Source of the DNA: Chitinophagaceae bacterium
GTDB lineage: Bacteria; Bacteroidota; Bacteroidia; Chitinophagales; Chitinophagaceae
DNA: 48,890 nucleotides
NCBI GenBank assembly: GCA_020847395.1
Contig: JADLCD010000059.1
Coordinates: forward strand, 1-48,890
Reading direction: 5' to 3'
Both the position numbers and the translations under genes were made by a program. Positions 36,099 to 45,742 of this stretch are shown in pieces. Each line of letters begins with the position of its first letter. The stretch's first letter is position 1. The notes beneath the pieces are model-generated. The model searched no databases. It had not been told where the DNA came from and worked only from the letters and a program-made list of their open reading frames with translations.

Positions 36099-37046
36099 TT
36101 AGTGTAGTCCTTTTTCTCCGAGATACCGTTCTGCATCAAGCGCAGCCATACAACCACTGCCCGCAGCCGTTACTGCCTGGCGGTATATTTTATCCTGCAC
36201 ATCACCTGCTGCAAAAATGCCTTCAATATTTGTTTTTGAAGAGCCGGGTTGTGTTTTAATATAACCTGCTTCATCCATTGTGAGCCAGCCTTTAAATATG
36301 CCGGAATTAGGCTCATGCCCTATCGCCACAAAAAAACCGCTGATGGGAATAGTTTGTGTATCGCCGGTTTTTATATTCTTAATGCGAACGGCTTCTGTTT
36401 TCTTTTCCCCGATTATTTCCTCTGTTTCTGAGTTCCAGTATACTTTTATGTTTGGCGTACGCTGCACACGCTCCTGCATTACTTTTGAAGCCCTCATTTC
36501 ATCGCGGCGCACAATCATATATACGGTTGTACATATTTTAGAAAGATACAACGCTTCTTCAGCGGCAGTATCTCCGGCACCCACAATCGCCACATCTTTT
36601 CCTTTAAAGAAAAAACCATCACAAACTGCACATGCGCTTACACCAAAACCGTTCAGGCGTTGCTCGCTCTCTAATCCAAGCCATTTTGCTGAAGCTCCGG
36701 TTGCTATAATCACAGCATCAGCTTCAAGCAATTTCTCATCATCTATCCATACCTTATATGGTTGCTGCGAAAAATCAACTTTTGTGGCCAAACCAAAACG
36801 TATATCAGCCCCCATTCTGGCTGCCTGCTTTTCAAAATGAACCATCATATCTGGTCCCTGCACACCATCCGGGTATCCCGGATAGTTTTCAACCTCAGTA
36901 GTTATCGTTAATTGACCACCCGGCTGTATACCCTGGTACAATACAGGTTTCAGGTTTGCCCTGGATGCATAAATGGCCGCAGTATAGCCCGCAGGCCCGG
37001 AGCCTATAATTAAACAGTGAATTTTTTCTGATGCTTTACTATCCAT
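36099..37046 (-). CDS. trxB: Thioredoxin reductase
   Basis: NADPH-dependent flavoprotein that reduces thioredoxin in the cytosol. The 315-residue protein has the FAD motif GSGPAG (15-20), the NADPH motif GAGDTA (156-161) and the redox-active pair Cys139 and Cys142 in ACAVCDG. The C-terminal GIFAAGDV flavin-binding block is present. The -7 box at 37125-37132 implies a leader of about 75 bases. There is no thioredoxin gene nearby. Confidence 0.95.
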   Translation of the reverse strand: MDSKASEKIHCLIIGSGPAGYTAAIYASRANLKPVLYQGIQPGGQLTITTEVENYPGYPDGVQGPDMMVHFEKQAARMGADIRFGLATKVDFSQQPYKVWIDDEKLLEADAVIIATGASAKWLGLESEQRLNGFGVSACAVCDGFFFKGKDVAIVGAGDTAAEEALYLSKICTTVYMIVRRDEMRASKVMQERVQRTPNIKVYWNSETEEIIGEKKTEAVRIKNIKTGDTQTIPISGFFVAIGHEPNSGIFKGWLTMDEAGYIKTQPGSSKTNIEGIFAAGDVQDKIYRQAVTAAGSGCMAALDAERYLGEKGLH

Positions 37047-37124
37047 AACTATTTTTTAAACGCTTCAACTATTTTTTTAATGCTTCCGGTTTTTTGCAAG
37101 AAACCAAACGCAAACAAAATTTTG

Positions 37125-37132
37125 CAAAATTA
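37125..37132 (-). promoter_or_regulatory. Candidate -7 promoter box for trxB
   Basis: TAATTTTG on the minus strand fits TAnnTTTG. The nearest possible -33 TTTG (37149-37152) is 16 bases away, shorter than usual. Confidence 0.35.
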
Positions 37133-37256
37133 ATGCTAAATGATTAACCAAATACAAGACAAAGTTACATTCAGGGAAACTGGATATTATGTGAATATCA
37201 GGAGAAAACATATGAATACTTTACTTATCAGCCATCTAAAGAAGTTAGTGCAACAT

Positions 37257-37292
37257 AAAAATCCCGGTGAAGGCAATAAGCCCTCACCGGGA
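37257..37292 (-). terminator. Rho-independent terminator of rpoD
   Basis: On the minus strand a hairpin built on TTCCCGGTGA and TCACCGGGA, with GGC/GCC nearer the loop, is followed by TTTTTA. It lies 28 bases past the rpoD stop codon. Confidence 0.85.
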
Positions 37293-37319
37293 ATGAGGTT
37301 AAATGTAAGAATGAAAATA

Positions 37320-38177
37320 TTATCCCAGGTATGCTTTTAACGAGCTGCTATAGCGTGCTTTCTGCAAACGCTTGATCGCTCTTTCTTTGATCTGGCGGAT
37401 ACGTTCTTTTGTTAAATCATATTTCTGACCTATCTGTTCAATAGTAACTCCATTCTCACCATCCAAACCAAAATATGCATTAACGATTTCAGCCTCACGG
37501 GGGCTCAATGATTTCAACACCCTGCGTATTTCATTACGAAGTGAATCTTTCATTACATCATCATCAGTTTCATCACCGCCTTCCAGCAAATCGCCCATAG
37601 CAACATCTTCTGCTTCATGAACCGGAGCATCTAATGAAGTATGACGTGTATTACTTTGAAAGATATTATTGATTTCGGTTTCACTCATTTCAAGAAGTTC
37701 TGCCAACTCTTCAGTACTTGGCTCACGTTCGTGCTCCTGCTCAAATGCCATATAGGCTTTATTGGCTTTATTGTAAGTACCAATTTTATTTTGTGGCAAA
37801 CGCACCAAACGACCCTGTTCTGCCAAAGCCTGTAAAATGGATTGACGAATCCACCATACCGCGTAAGAAATAAATTTAAACCCTTTAGTTTCATCAAAAC
37901 GCTGTGCGGCTTTGATTAAACCAAGATTTCCTTCATTAATAAGGTCACTCAATGACAAACCCTGATGCTGATACTGTTTAGCAACAGAAACAACGAACCT
38001 GAGGTTAGCCTGAACCAATTTATCTAAAGCCCTCTGATCAGCCATTTTAATACGCTGCGCAAGCACAGTTTCTTCTTCAGGTGTGATCATCGATATTTTA
38101 GAAATTTCCTGTAAATACTTTTCAACCGCCTGGGAATCACGGTTGGTAATTTGTGTAGCAATTTTAAGTTGTCTCAT
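37320..38177 (-). CDS. rpoD: Primary sigma factor, Bacteroidota type
   Basis: Housekeeping sigma factor of 285 residues, the short form typical of Bacteroidota, which lacks the long N-terminal region of the proteobacterial protein. Region 1.2 is DSQAVEKYLQEISKISMITPEEE. Region 2 contains NLRFVVSVAKQYQ, LSLSDLINEGNLGLIKAAQRFD and KFISYAVWWIRQSI. Region 3 follows, and region 4 ends VTIEQIGQKYDLTKERIRQIKERAIKRL. It should recognise the TTTG/TAnnTTTG promoters seen in this window. A strong terminator follows. Confidence 0.97.
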   Translation of the reverse strand: MRQLKIATQITNRDSQAVEKYLQEISKISMITPEEETVLAQRIKMADQRALDKLVQANLRFVVSVAKQYQHQGLSLSDLINEGNLGLIKAAQRFDETKGFKFISYAVWWIRQSILQALAEQGRLVRLPQNKIGTYNKANKAYMAFEQEHEREPSTEELAELLEMSETEINNIFQSNTRHTSLDAPVHEAEDVAMGDLLEGGDETDDDVMKDSLRNEIRRVLKSLSPREAEIVNAYFGLDGENGVTIEQIGQKYDLTKERIRQIKERAIKRLQKARYSSSLKAYLG

Positions 38178-38515
38178 ATCTTAACAATTGGTCTAAAGAT
38201 TTGAATTAAAACAAAGCCGGATAAAAAGATTATTTATTTTACGCCTGTTAGACAGTAAAGAAGGGCTAAAGTGTTGCAATAGAAATGCAAACATGATGTT
38301 ATTTAATTCCCCAACTGTGCTGAGACGATTGGCAAAATTAATATCCAATCTCCAGATATCATAATGTTTAAGGAAAAAAGTGTCACGCAGACAGCAAAAT
38401 AATCTTAAAATTAAAAGCGCAAACGATTGCAACAGGCAGATAGTAAGGAATTTACTTATTGCAGAGATTAACCTATGTACTATTTTTAAGGCACTGAATT
38501 TAAATCATATAGCCA
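38178..38515. other. Divergent intergenic region, rpoD to ltaE
   Basis: 338 bases between the divergent rpoD and threonine aldolase genes. It must hold both promoters, but I found no exact TAnnTTTG box at a convincing position and no conserved small gene; the 79-codon frame on the minus strand has no recognisable features. Confidence 0.4.
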
Positions 38516-39532
38516 ATGATTATAGATTTTCGCTCTGATACAGTAACCAAACCAACCCCGCATATGCTGGAAGCCATGCAAAGTGCAAAAATTGGGGACG
38601 ATGTTTTTGGTGAAGACCCGACGGTAAATGCCCTTGAGCTTTTTTCAGCACAACTCTTTGAAAAAGAGGCTGCTTTGTTGTGCCCTAGTGGTACCATGAC
38701 GAACCAGATTGCTATTAAATGCCATACCCAGCCGGCAGAAGAAGTAATTTGCGACAGGCAATCGCATATATATCAGTATGAGGGTGGCGGCATTGCTTTT
38801 AACGCCGGATGCCAGGTAAAGCTGATAGAGGGAAACCGCGGAAGAATAAATGCTGACCAGGTAGAGCAGGCTATTAATCCGGATGATATACATAAGGCAA
38901 AAACCACACTTGTGAGCCTTGAAAATACATCCAACCGCGGAGGCGGGAGCTGTTATGATGTTAAAGAAATTCAAAAGATAAAAGCTGTTTGTGAAAAAAA
39001 CAATTTAAAACTACATCTTGATGGTGCAAGGCTGTTTAATGCTTTAGTGGCAAGAAAAGAAAGTGCACCTGGATATGGCAAATTATTCGATAGCATTTCA
39101 ATTTGTCTTAGTAAAAGCCTTGGTGCACCGGTAGGAAGCCTATTGCTCGGCAAGAAAGATTTTATTCAAAAAGCAAGAAGAATACGTAAAATATTTGGTG
39201 GAGGTATGCGCCAGGCAGGGTACCTGGCTGCAGCGGGTTTATATGCGCTCAACAATAATATTAACCGGCTGCAAGAGGATCATAAACATGCAAAATATAT
39301 AGCGGGCCTTTTGCAAAAAGCGGATTTTGTAAATAACATGCTCCCGGTTGAAACCAACATTATTATATTTGAAGTAAAGCCTGATTTAAAAGCAAGAGAT
39401 ATTACAGAGAACCTCAAAGCAAAAAACATTCTTGCCATACCTATTTCGGAACGACAGATAAGATTTGTATTTCACCTGGATATAACGCCGAAAATGGTTG
39501 ACTATACCGGGGAGGTTATTCAGCAGTTATAA
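38516..39532 (+). CDS. ltaE: Low-specificity L-threonine aldolase
   Basis: PLP enzyme that cleaves threonine or allo-threonine to glycine and acetaldehyde. The 338-residue length fits. The N-terminus MIIDFRSDTVTKPT and GDDVFGEDPTVNALE are diagnostic. SGTMTNQIAI binds the PLP phosphate, HLDGARLFNA provides the cofactor Asp, and Lys200 in CLSKSLGAPVGS forms the Schiff base. Beta-elimination of other amino acids is a known side activity of the family. The following gene, pgi, starts 54 bases later with its own -7 box. Confidence 0.95.
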   Translation: MIIDFRSDTVTKPTPHMLEAMQSAKIGDDVFGEDPTVNALELFSAQLFEKEAALLCPSGTMTNQIAIKCHTQPAEEVICDRQSHIYQYEGGGIAFNAGCQVKLIEGNRGRINADQVEQAINPDDIHKAKTTLVSLENTSNRGGGSCYDVKEIQKIKAVCEKNNLKLHLDGARLFNALVARKESAPGYGKLFDSISICLSKSLGAPVGSLLLGKKDFIQKARRIRKIFGGGMRQAGYLAAAGLYALNNNINRLQEDHKHAKYIAGLLQKADFVNNMLPVETNIIIFEVKPDLKARDITENLKAKNILAIPISERQIRFVFHLDITPKMVDYTGEVIQQL

Positions 39533-39560
39533 AAAAAGAAATAAAATTCCTCTACATCCC

Positions 39561-39568
39561 TACCTTTG
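39561..39568 (+). promoter_or_regulatory. Candidate -7 promoter box for pgi
   Basis: TACCTTTG exactly fits TAnnTTTG and ends 18 bases before the ATG at 39587. The upstream in-frame TTG (39566-39568) lies within this box, so it cannot be the start of a transcript made here. Confidence 0.5.
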
Positions 39569-39586
39569 AAAAAATCAGTTTTAATT

Positions 39587-41239
39587 ATGGCATTTCCTGC
39601 AATTAATCCTCAACATACACAGGCCTGGAAAAATTTATCCGAATATTACGATAGCATAAAGGACAAAAAAATAAAAACACTCTTCCGGGAAAATCCTTCA
39701 AGATTCGATCAGTATACTGTTTTATTTGATGATATTCTTTTTGATTATTCAAAAAACCTGGTGGATGATAAAGGAACGGCATTGTTGTTTTCTCTTGCAA
39801 AAGAATGTAAACTGAATGAGGCGATTGAAGCCATGTTTACCGGGGAAAAAATTAACCAGACAGAAAACCGTTCTGTTTTACATACTGCGCTCAGGAATTT
39901 TTCAGGCAACCCGGTATTATCAGGCGGGCAGAATGTTATGCCCGACGTAAAAAGGGTATTGCTGCAAATGAAAACATTTGCTTCAAAAATACACAATGGA
40001 GAATGGAAAGGTTATACAGGTAAGAGGATAAAGTATATTGTAAATATTGGCATTGGCGGAAGTGATCTTGGCCCTGTGATGGTTACAGAAGCTTTAAAAC
40101 CTTACTGGGTTGAAGGTATTAAAGCATACTTTGTGTCGAATGTTGATGGAACGCATATTGCTGAAACACTGAAAGAAGTAAATCCTGAAGAAACACTCTT
40201 CCTCATCGCTTCAAAAACATTCACTACGCAGGAAACCATGACCAATGCGCATACCGCTCGTGACTGGTTTTTGAAAACTGCAAAAGATGAAAAGCAGGTT
40301 GCCAAACACTTTGTGGCATTATCTACCAACGAAAAAGAAGTTGTGGCATTTGGTATTGACAAAGCCAATATGTTTGAGTTTTGGGATTGGGTTGGCGGAA
40401 GATATAGCCTCTGGAGCGCTATAGGGCTTTCGATTGTGCTTACTATTGGTTATGATAATTTTGAGCAACTTTTAAAAGGCGCTTACAGCACCGATAATCA
40501 TTTCAGGAATACAGCTTTTGAGAAAAACATTCCTGTAATCATGGCTTTAATCGGGTTATGGTATACCAACTTTTTCGGTGCAAAAACAGAATGTATTTTA
40601 GCGTACGATCAATATATGCACCGTTTTGCTGCATACTTTCAGCAGGGCAATATGGAAAGTAATGGCAAGTATGTTGACAGAAACGGAGAGAAAACCGAAT
40701 ACACAACAGGCCCTGTAATTTGGGGCGAACCAGGCACTAACGGTCAACATGCTTTTTACCAGTTAATACACCAGGGTACACAAATTATTCCCTGCGACTT
40801 TATTGCTCCTGCCATCAGCCACAATCCTATCGGTGATCATCACCCAAAGTTATTATCTAACTTTTTTGCACAAACGGAAGCTTTAATGAATGGCAAAACA
40901 TTAGAAGAAGTGGAAAAAGAATTAAGTAAACTGAGTGACGAAGAAAAAAAGAAAATAGCGCCTTTTAAAGTGTTTGAAGGTAATAAACCAACTAATTCAT
41001 TTTTGGTGAAAGAAATCACTCCATTCACACTTGGTCAATTAATAGCATTTTATGAGCACAAAATTTTTGTGCAGGGTGTTATCTGGAATATTTTCAGCTT
41101 TGACCAATGGGGCGTAGAATTGGGTAAACAGTTAGCAAGTAAAATATTACCTGAATTACAAAACGAAGATAAAATAAGCTCTCACGATTCATCAACCAAT
41201 GGCTTAATTAATTATTATAAAAAAGTGAGGAAGCAATAA
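39587..41239 (+). CDS. pgi: Glucose-6-phosphate isomerase
   Basis: Interconverts glucose 6-phosphate and fructose 6-phosphate. With the ATG at 39587 it has 550 residues, close to the enterobacterial enzyme. The sugar-phosphate-binding [13 protein letters not shown], the [13 protein letters not shown] loop, the catalytic Glu region in [13 protein letters not shown] and [19 protein letters not shown] match the family, and the C-terminal region has a DQWGVELGK block. The TTG seven codons upstream is unlikely as start because it overlaps the promoter box. It converges on the large FG-GAP gene, 21 bases away. Confidence 0.95.
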   Translation: MAFPAINPQHTQAWKNLSEYYDSIKDKKIKTLFRENPSRFDQYTVLFDDILFDYSKNLVDDKGTALLFSLAKECKLNEAIEAMFTGEKINQTENRSVLHTALRNFSGNPVLSGGQNVMPDVKRVLLQMKTFASKIHNGEWKGYTGKRIKYIVNIGIGGSDLGPVMVTEALKPYWVEGIKAYFVSNVDGTHIAETLKEVNPEETLFLIASKTFTTQETMTNAHTARDWFLKTAKDEKQVAKHFVALSTNEKEVVAFGIDKANMFEFWDWVGGRYSLWSAIGLSIVLTIGYDNFEQLLKGAYSTDNHFRNTAFEKNIPVIMALIGLWYTNFFGAKTECILAYDQYMHRFAAYFQQGNMESNGKYVDRNGEKTEYTTGPVIWGEPGTNGQHAFYQLIHQGTQIIPCDFIAPAISHNPIGDHHPKLLSNFFAQTEALMNGKTLEEVEKELSKLSDEEKKKIAPFKVFEGNKPTNSFLVKEITPFTLGQLIAFYEHKIFVQGVIWNIFSFDQWGVELGKQLASKILPELQNEDKISSHDSSTNGLINYYKKVRKQ

Positions 41240-41260
41240 TATTACCAGTAAGGTATTGTT

Positions 41261-44200
41261 TTATTTGTTTTTTGAAGGTAAATTAAATTGAATAACCATT
41301 GCACTGTCATTATTCCTTGCAAGAATATATGCCTGCTTACCTGCAATATTTATTGAGGCTATCCGTCGTACTTCACCTCTAATTACCAGTCCGTTTAAAC
41401 TTCCGGCAGTTAATTGCCCACTGCTATTGTTTACCAGTAATGTTCCAAAATCTGCATCATATCTGCCGGATGCGATATTATTATAATAGTAATTTGCCCC
41501 GGGTAATATTTCCGGTAAACTATCTTTTCCCCGGTAAATTATCGCGGCATCCCTTATAGAACTTAATTGTGCCTGCCAGGGAAGCTGCTGCAGGGCAAAA
41601 TTATTTTTACCATCATTTATTAGTAAAGCATTAGCAAAATAATCTGCCGTTAATAATGCAGCGCTATCTATCTTACGCGGAGGAAATAAATCGCCCACTT
41701 TAGCGCCTGCAAAATCTTCTGCATACATATATTTTTTCTTTAGTACAGGCATCTGCTTTTGCAACTCATCTTTGCTTGCAAAAGGAATTTCTTTACCGCC
41801 AATATAATATGTAAGCACCTGTTCCTTCTTTCCGTTATCATCAAAATCATTAAAATACATACGCACAGGTTGTTGTTCCGATGCATGCAGGCGACTGTTC
41901 AATCCAAGATTGCCTGCAACAAAATCTATATCTCCATCTTTATCTATATCAACAGGAATAATACAATTCCACCAGCCTTTCCTGTTTGTCAATTGCTTTT
42001 TTGTAAAACTGCCTTTGTCATTAATAAAAGCTGTGATAGTACCCCACTCGCAACTTACCACCAAATCCCCATCACCATCATTATCTATATCACAGTAAAC
42101 TGCACCTGTAACCATTCCAATATTTGAAAGTTCATTTGCTTTCGCTTTGGTCACATCAACAAACTTTCCATTACCATCATTCTGCAATAAATACGAAGTT
42201 GGTATTTCTCCATAATTCCAGGGCATTGCTCTGCCTCCAACAAAAACATCCATAAATCCATCTCCATTAAAATCGCCGGTTACAATGCAGGAAGTTGTAC
42301 TGGTAATTCCGTCAAAAGCATTTTCTGATTTTATAAAATTCGCTTTGCCGTCATTCAAATATAAACGGGGAAGCAAATGTTTATCCAACCCATAAAATTC
42401 GTTACCGCCCGAAGCCACCAGCAGGTCGATATTGCCATCATTATTTACATCAGCAAACCGGGCATCCACATCCTCATACATGCTATCAGCAACCAGGGCA
42501 GGCTGAAGTTTTTTTATGAATTTTCCGCCAGGCTGCTGTAAAAAAACAGCGCCATGAAAAGTTTTTGCCCCACCAATAAATACATCTTCCAATCCATCAT
42601 GATTGATATCTCCTACAGCCAACGCCGGGCCTTCTGCCGAAACCATATGTGGCATTAAAGGCTCACGGGTAAATTCATTAAAAAGATTTTCCTTATGCAG
42701 GAAATTGATTTGAGTTGATGCAGTTATATCATGCGCGGGGTAACTATTGCTTTTATTAAAATTGCTGAAAAATTCATAATCAAAAGAAGGCAGCCCTTTA
42801 GTATAAGCAATTGAAGTAACAGGCTGAGCAGTATCTAATGCTATTTTTTGGAAGCTATTATCCGGCCAAACTAAAAATGCGGAATCAACTTTTACCTGCT
42901 TCAACCCTATATGAAGTGGTGTTTCCATGCTCGACATAAATCCTCTTGCAGCATTTTTTTCATAAGTGCTAAGGTTACCGCCTGAACACAGCAATACCTT
43001 CGCTCCAATTGCATTCCTGTTATCTGGCGGGCCATTTAATTTTATGTTTACTGCACTGTGCTCATTCTTTGCGGAAGTTTTATTCTCATACAAAATCGCA
43101 TAATCATTAATGTTATTCACTACAATATCAAGGTCGCCATCGTTATCAAAATCAGCGTATACCGCTCCATTAGAAAAAGTTGAAGGATTATCGCCCACTG
43201 AATTGCCGATTTCATCAAACTTTAAGTCATTGATGTTCCTGAAAAACCTGTTGGGTGTTTTTATTTCGGGGTATTTTTTTAAAAGATCTATATCATCTTT
43301 TTTAATATGGTTCGTTCTTATTTCGCTATTGTAAATAAAATTTACATAGTCCATATCATTCAACCGCTTGGGAATGCCATTTGAAATAAAGAGGTCTTTC
43401 TTTCCATCATTATCAAAATCCATCCATAATGGTGCCCAGCTCCAGTCGGTTGCATATACACCGGAATATAATCCTGTTTCACTAAACATACCGTTGCGCC
43501 TGTTATATTGCAACATATTTCTTGAATACTGGTAACTATATCCATACCGGATTTTATCCCAAAAAACATCATAATCATCATCTCCCAATGAGCGTTTCAA
43601 AATATAAGGATCATCGGGAAGCATATCAACTGTTATAATCTCCGGGTAGCCGTCATTGTTAGCATCAGCTATATCAACACCCATTGAAAATTTACTGGTA
43701 TGCATTATTCTTTCAGTATTCTCATCTTTAAATGTGCCGTTTTTTTGATTGATATAGAGATAATCGTTCTCATGAAAATCATTGCCGATGTATATATCCG
43801 GCCAACCATCGAGGTTAATATCGGCAACGGCTATACCTAACCCATATCCAATAGCCGAACTGTTAATACCGCAGGATTTTGTAACGTCCGTAAAATGATT
43901 CCCATCATTTCTATACAAGCGGTCTCCGCCTAATGAATCATAAGTGCCGGTAAACCTGCTGCGGGGCGCAAAAGACCCATCCTGGTGAACAGTATGATTC
44001 AGCAGGTACATATCAAGATCGCCATCCATATCATAATCAAGGAAAGCAGCCTGCGTGCTGAAACCAGAAAAACGTAAACCGTATTGCTGAGCTACATCCT
44101 CGTATATGGGGATGCCATTTTTTATTTCTTTGCAAAGCAAAAGCTGGTTGCCGGAATGCAGGTTTTTAAATTGTCCCACTTTGCAAACATATATATCAAG

Positions 44201-44590
44201 CAATCCATCATTATTAACATCAACCACGCTGATTCCGGTTGACCAGCCATGATCCTGTGGTATGTGCGCATCTTTGGTTATATCCTTAAATGTTAATCTC
44301 CCTGTATTAAGATATAATTTATTATCGCCCTGGTTGGATGCAAAGAAGAGGTCAATTAATCCATCATTATTAAAATCACCGGCACCTACTCCACCCCCAT
44401 TATAAAAGTACATGTAGTTAAACATATTCAGGGAATCCGAAGGCGTAAGCGCATTATTAAAATCCAGACCGGTTTTATCATGCTCAAGAGAAATAAAAAT
44501 GGATGAATGTGTTTGCTCATCTCCATTTTTGCATGCAGTAAAGAAGTAACCAACAATGATGAAAAGGAAAAAAACATATTTCAACCGCAT
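41261..44590 (-). CDS. Large FG-GAP/VCBS lipoprotein with ASPIC/UnbV domain
   Basis: A 1109-residue lipoprotein (lipobox FFTAC, Cys20). It is mostly repeats of about 45-60 residues with calcium-binding DxDxDG loops such as DFNNDGLIDL, DVNNDGLLDI and DYDMDGDLDM, which build integrin-like beta-propellers. Around residues 530-600 is an ASPIC/UnbV segment (NAIGAKVLLCSGG, ARGFMSS, VWPDNS). Outer-membrane surface location is likely. Such proteins often accompany SusC/SusD systems, but none are in view. A paralogue of the same layout begins at 45743, separated by an opposed gene. Confidence 0.9.
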   Translation of the reverse strand: MRLKYVFFLFIIVGYFFTACKNGDEQTHSSIFISLEHDKTGLDFNNALTPSDSLNMFNYMYFYNGGGVGAGDFNNDGLIDLFFASNQGDNKLYLNTGRLTFKDITKDAHIPQDHGWSTGISVVDVNNDGLLDIYVCKVGQFKNLHSGNQLLLCKEIKNGIPIYEDVAQQYGLRFSGFSTQAAFLDYDMDGDLDMYLLNHTVHQDGSFAPRSRFTGTYDSLGGDRLYRNDGNHFTDVTKSCGINSSAIGYGLGIAVADINLDGWPDIYIGNDFHENDYLYINQKNGTFKDENTERIMHTSKFSMGVDIADANNDGYPEIITVDMLPDDPYILKRSLGDDDYDVFWDKIRYGYSYQYSRNMLQYNRRNGMFSETGLYSGVYATDWSWAPLWMDFDNDGKKDLFISNGIPKRLNDMDYVNFIYNSEIRTNHIKKDDIDLLKKYPEIKTPNRFFRNINDLKFDEIGNSVGDNPSTFSNGAVYADFDNDGDLDIVVNNINDYAILYENKTSAKNEHSAVNIKLNGPPDNRNAIGAKVLLCSGGNLSTYEKNAARGFMSSMETPLHIGLKQVKVDSAFLVWPDNSFQKIALDTAQPVTSIAYTKGLPSFDYEFFSNFNKSNSYPAHDITASTQINFLHKENLFNEFTREPLMPHMVSAEGPALAVGDINHDGLEDVFIGGAKTFHGAVFLQQPGGKFIKKLQPALVADSMYEDVDARFADVNNDGNIDLLVASGGNEFYGLDKHLLPRLYLNDGKANFIKSENAFDGITSTTSCIVTGDFNGDGFMDVFVGGRAMPWNYGEIPTSYLLQNDGNGKFVDVTKAKANELSNIGMVTGAVYCDIDNDGDGDLVVSCEWGTITAFINDKGSFTKKQLTNRKGWWNCIIPVDIDKDGDIDFVAGNLGLNSRLHASEQQPVRMYFNDFDDNGKKEQVLTYYIGGKEIPFASKDELQKQMPVLKKKYMYAEDFAGAKVGDLFPPRKIDSAALLTADYFANALLINDGKNNFALQQLPWQAQLSSIRDAAIIYRGKDSLPEILPGANYYYNNIASGRYDADFGTLLVNNSSGQLTAGSLNGLVIRGEVRRIASINIAGKQAYILARNNDSAMVIQFNLPSKNK

Positions 44591-44749
44591 CTGAAGGGCC
44601 TTTAACTTGGCGTGGTAAAATATATCAAAGCAATGATATTACAAGGAATTATTTACAGATGATTTTCCTTGTTAAAAATCAATTAACGTGTTTTTTTGAG
44701 ATATCATTATTATTTTGCAGCTGTTGTAAAAACTAATATAGTTGTTAAT

Positions 44750-45691
44750 ATGAAGAAATGGTTTGTTATTGTAATAGTATTGATTGTTGTAGCCATAACC
44801 CTTGTATATGTTATTATTCCTTCTTCCGTTAGCTTTCGCAGCTCTGTTTCAATTAAAACTACCAATTCTGCGTTATCCAGGCTCTTGCAAGACAAAAATT
44901 CAATTTGCAAATGGTGGCCAGGAAGTATTGATAGTTCCGGCATAGAGAAAAAATTTTCCCTAAATAACAGGAACTATAAAATTGTTGTCAACAATATATC
45001 TCTGTTACCTGTAATAATAGAAACTAATGGATCCAAGCTGAACTCAGCATTATATATGATATCCAGTCAACCTGGTAATGTTGTGTTAGAATGGGTAATA
45101 AATACTCCTGCATCTAAGCATATTTTTAGCAGGATAACACAATATTTACAAGCAAAAAATCTAAAGCAGGACATGCAAAAGATACTTGAAAATATACATA
45201 GATATTTCTCCGATGAGAAAAACATCTATGGTTTTAATATTGCTCATCTTGTAATTCTTGACTCTACCTTCATCTTTACTGAAAAGGTTTCCCAATATTA
45301 TCCTTCTACAACTTTTATATACGATATGATAGACGAGTTAAAAGAATACACAAAAAAATATTCGGTTCATGAAACCAACTACCCAATTTTGAATATCAGT
45401 TCCCTCGATTCAGTCAGGTATCTTGTGAAAGTTGCTCTGCCAATTAATAAAGATCTTCCCTCGTTTAAAAATATTGAAAGCAAACGCATGCCTATAAATG
45501 TAAAAATATTAATGGCAGAAGTAAAAGGCGGGTCTCTAACCGCGGCTAATGCTTTTAAACAAATGCAATTATATGTTAGCGATCACCACTTACAAATGCC
45601 GGGATTACCATTTTTTTCTCTTGTAACAAATCGTTCTAAAGAGCCGGATACTACGCAATGGCTAACCAGGATATATTGTCCTGTTAGATAG
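44750..45691 (+). CDS. Membrane-anchored SRPBCC/GyrI-like protein
   Basis: From the ATG at 44750 the protein has 313 residues and one N-terminal membrane helix (about 5-24, VIVIVLIVVAITLVYVII). The first soluble part (SSVSIKTTNSALSRLLQDKNSICKWWPG) resembles the opening of SRPBCC hydrophobic-cavity proteins. The C-terminal part (VRYLVKVALPINKDLPSFKNIE, VKILMAEVKGGSLTAANAFKQMQLYV) resembles the GyrI/AraC effector-binding fold. Both would lie in the periplasm, so a small-ligand sensor or carrier role is possible. It is transcribed against the two FG-GAP genes that flank it. Confidence 0.72.
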   Translation: MKKWFVIVIVLIVVAITLVYVIIPSSVSFRSSVSIKTTNSALSRLLQDKNSICKWWPGSIDSSGIEKKFSLNNRNYKIVVNNISLLPVIIETNGSKLNSALYMISSQPGNVVLEWVINTPASKHIFSRITQYLQAKNLKQDMQKILENIHRYFSDEKNIYGFNIAHLVILDSTFIFTEKVSQYYPSTTFIYDMIDELKEYTKKYSVHETNYPILNISSLDSVRYLVKVALPINKDLPSFKNIESKRMPINVKILMAEVKGGSLTAANAFKQMQLYVSDHHLQMPGLPFFSLVTNRSKEPDTTQWLTRIYCPVR

Positions 45692-45742
45692 CTGCCATTA
45701 AATCTAAAGTTGGGAAATAACAAAAATTATGCTTCCGCTAAA

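Noticed and set aside
38193-38432. A 79-codon minus-strand frame upstream of rpoD
   Set aside because: No family resemblance; it occupies the region expected to hold promoters.
39566-39586. TTG start for pgi seven codons upstream of the ATG
   Set aside because: The codon lies inside an exact TAnnTTTG box and the ATG gives the family's usual length.
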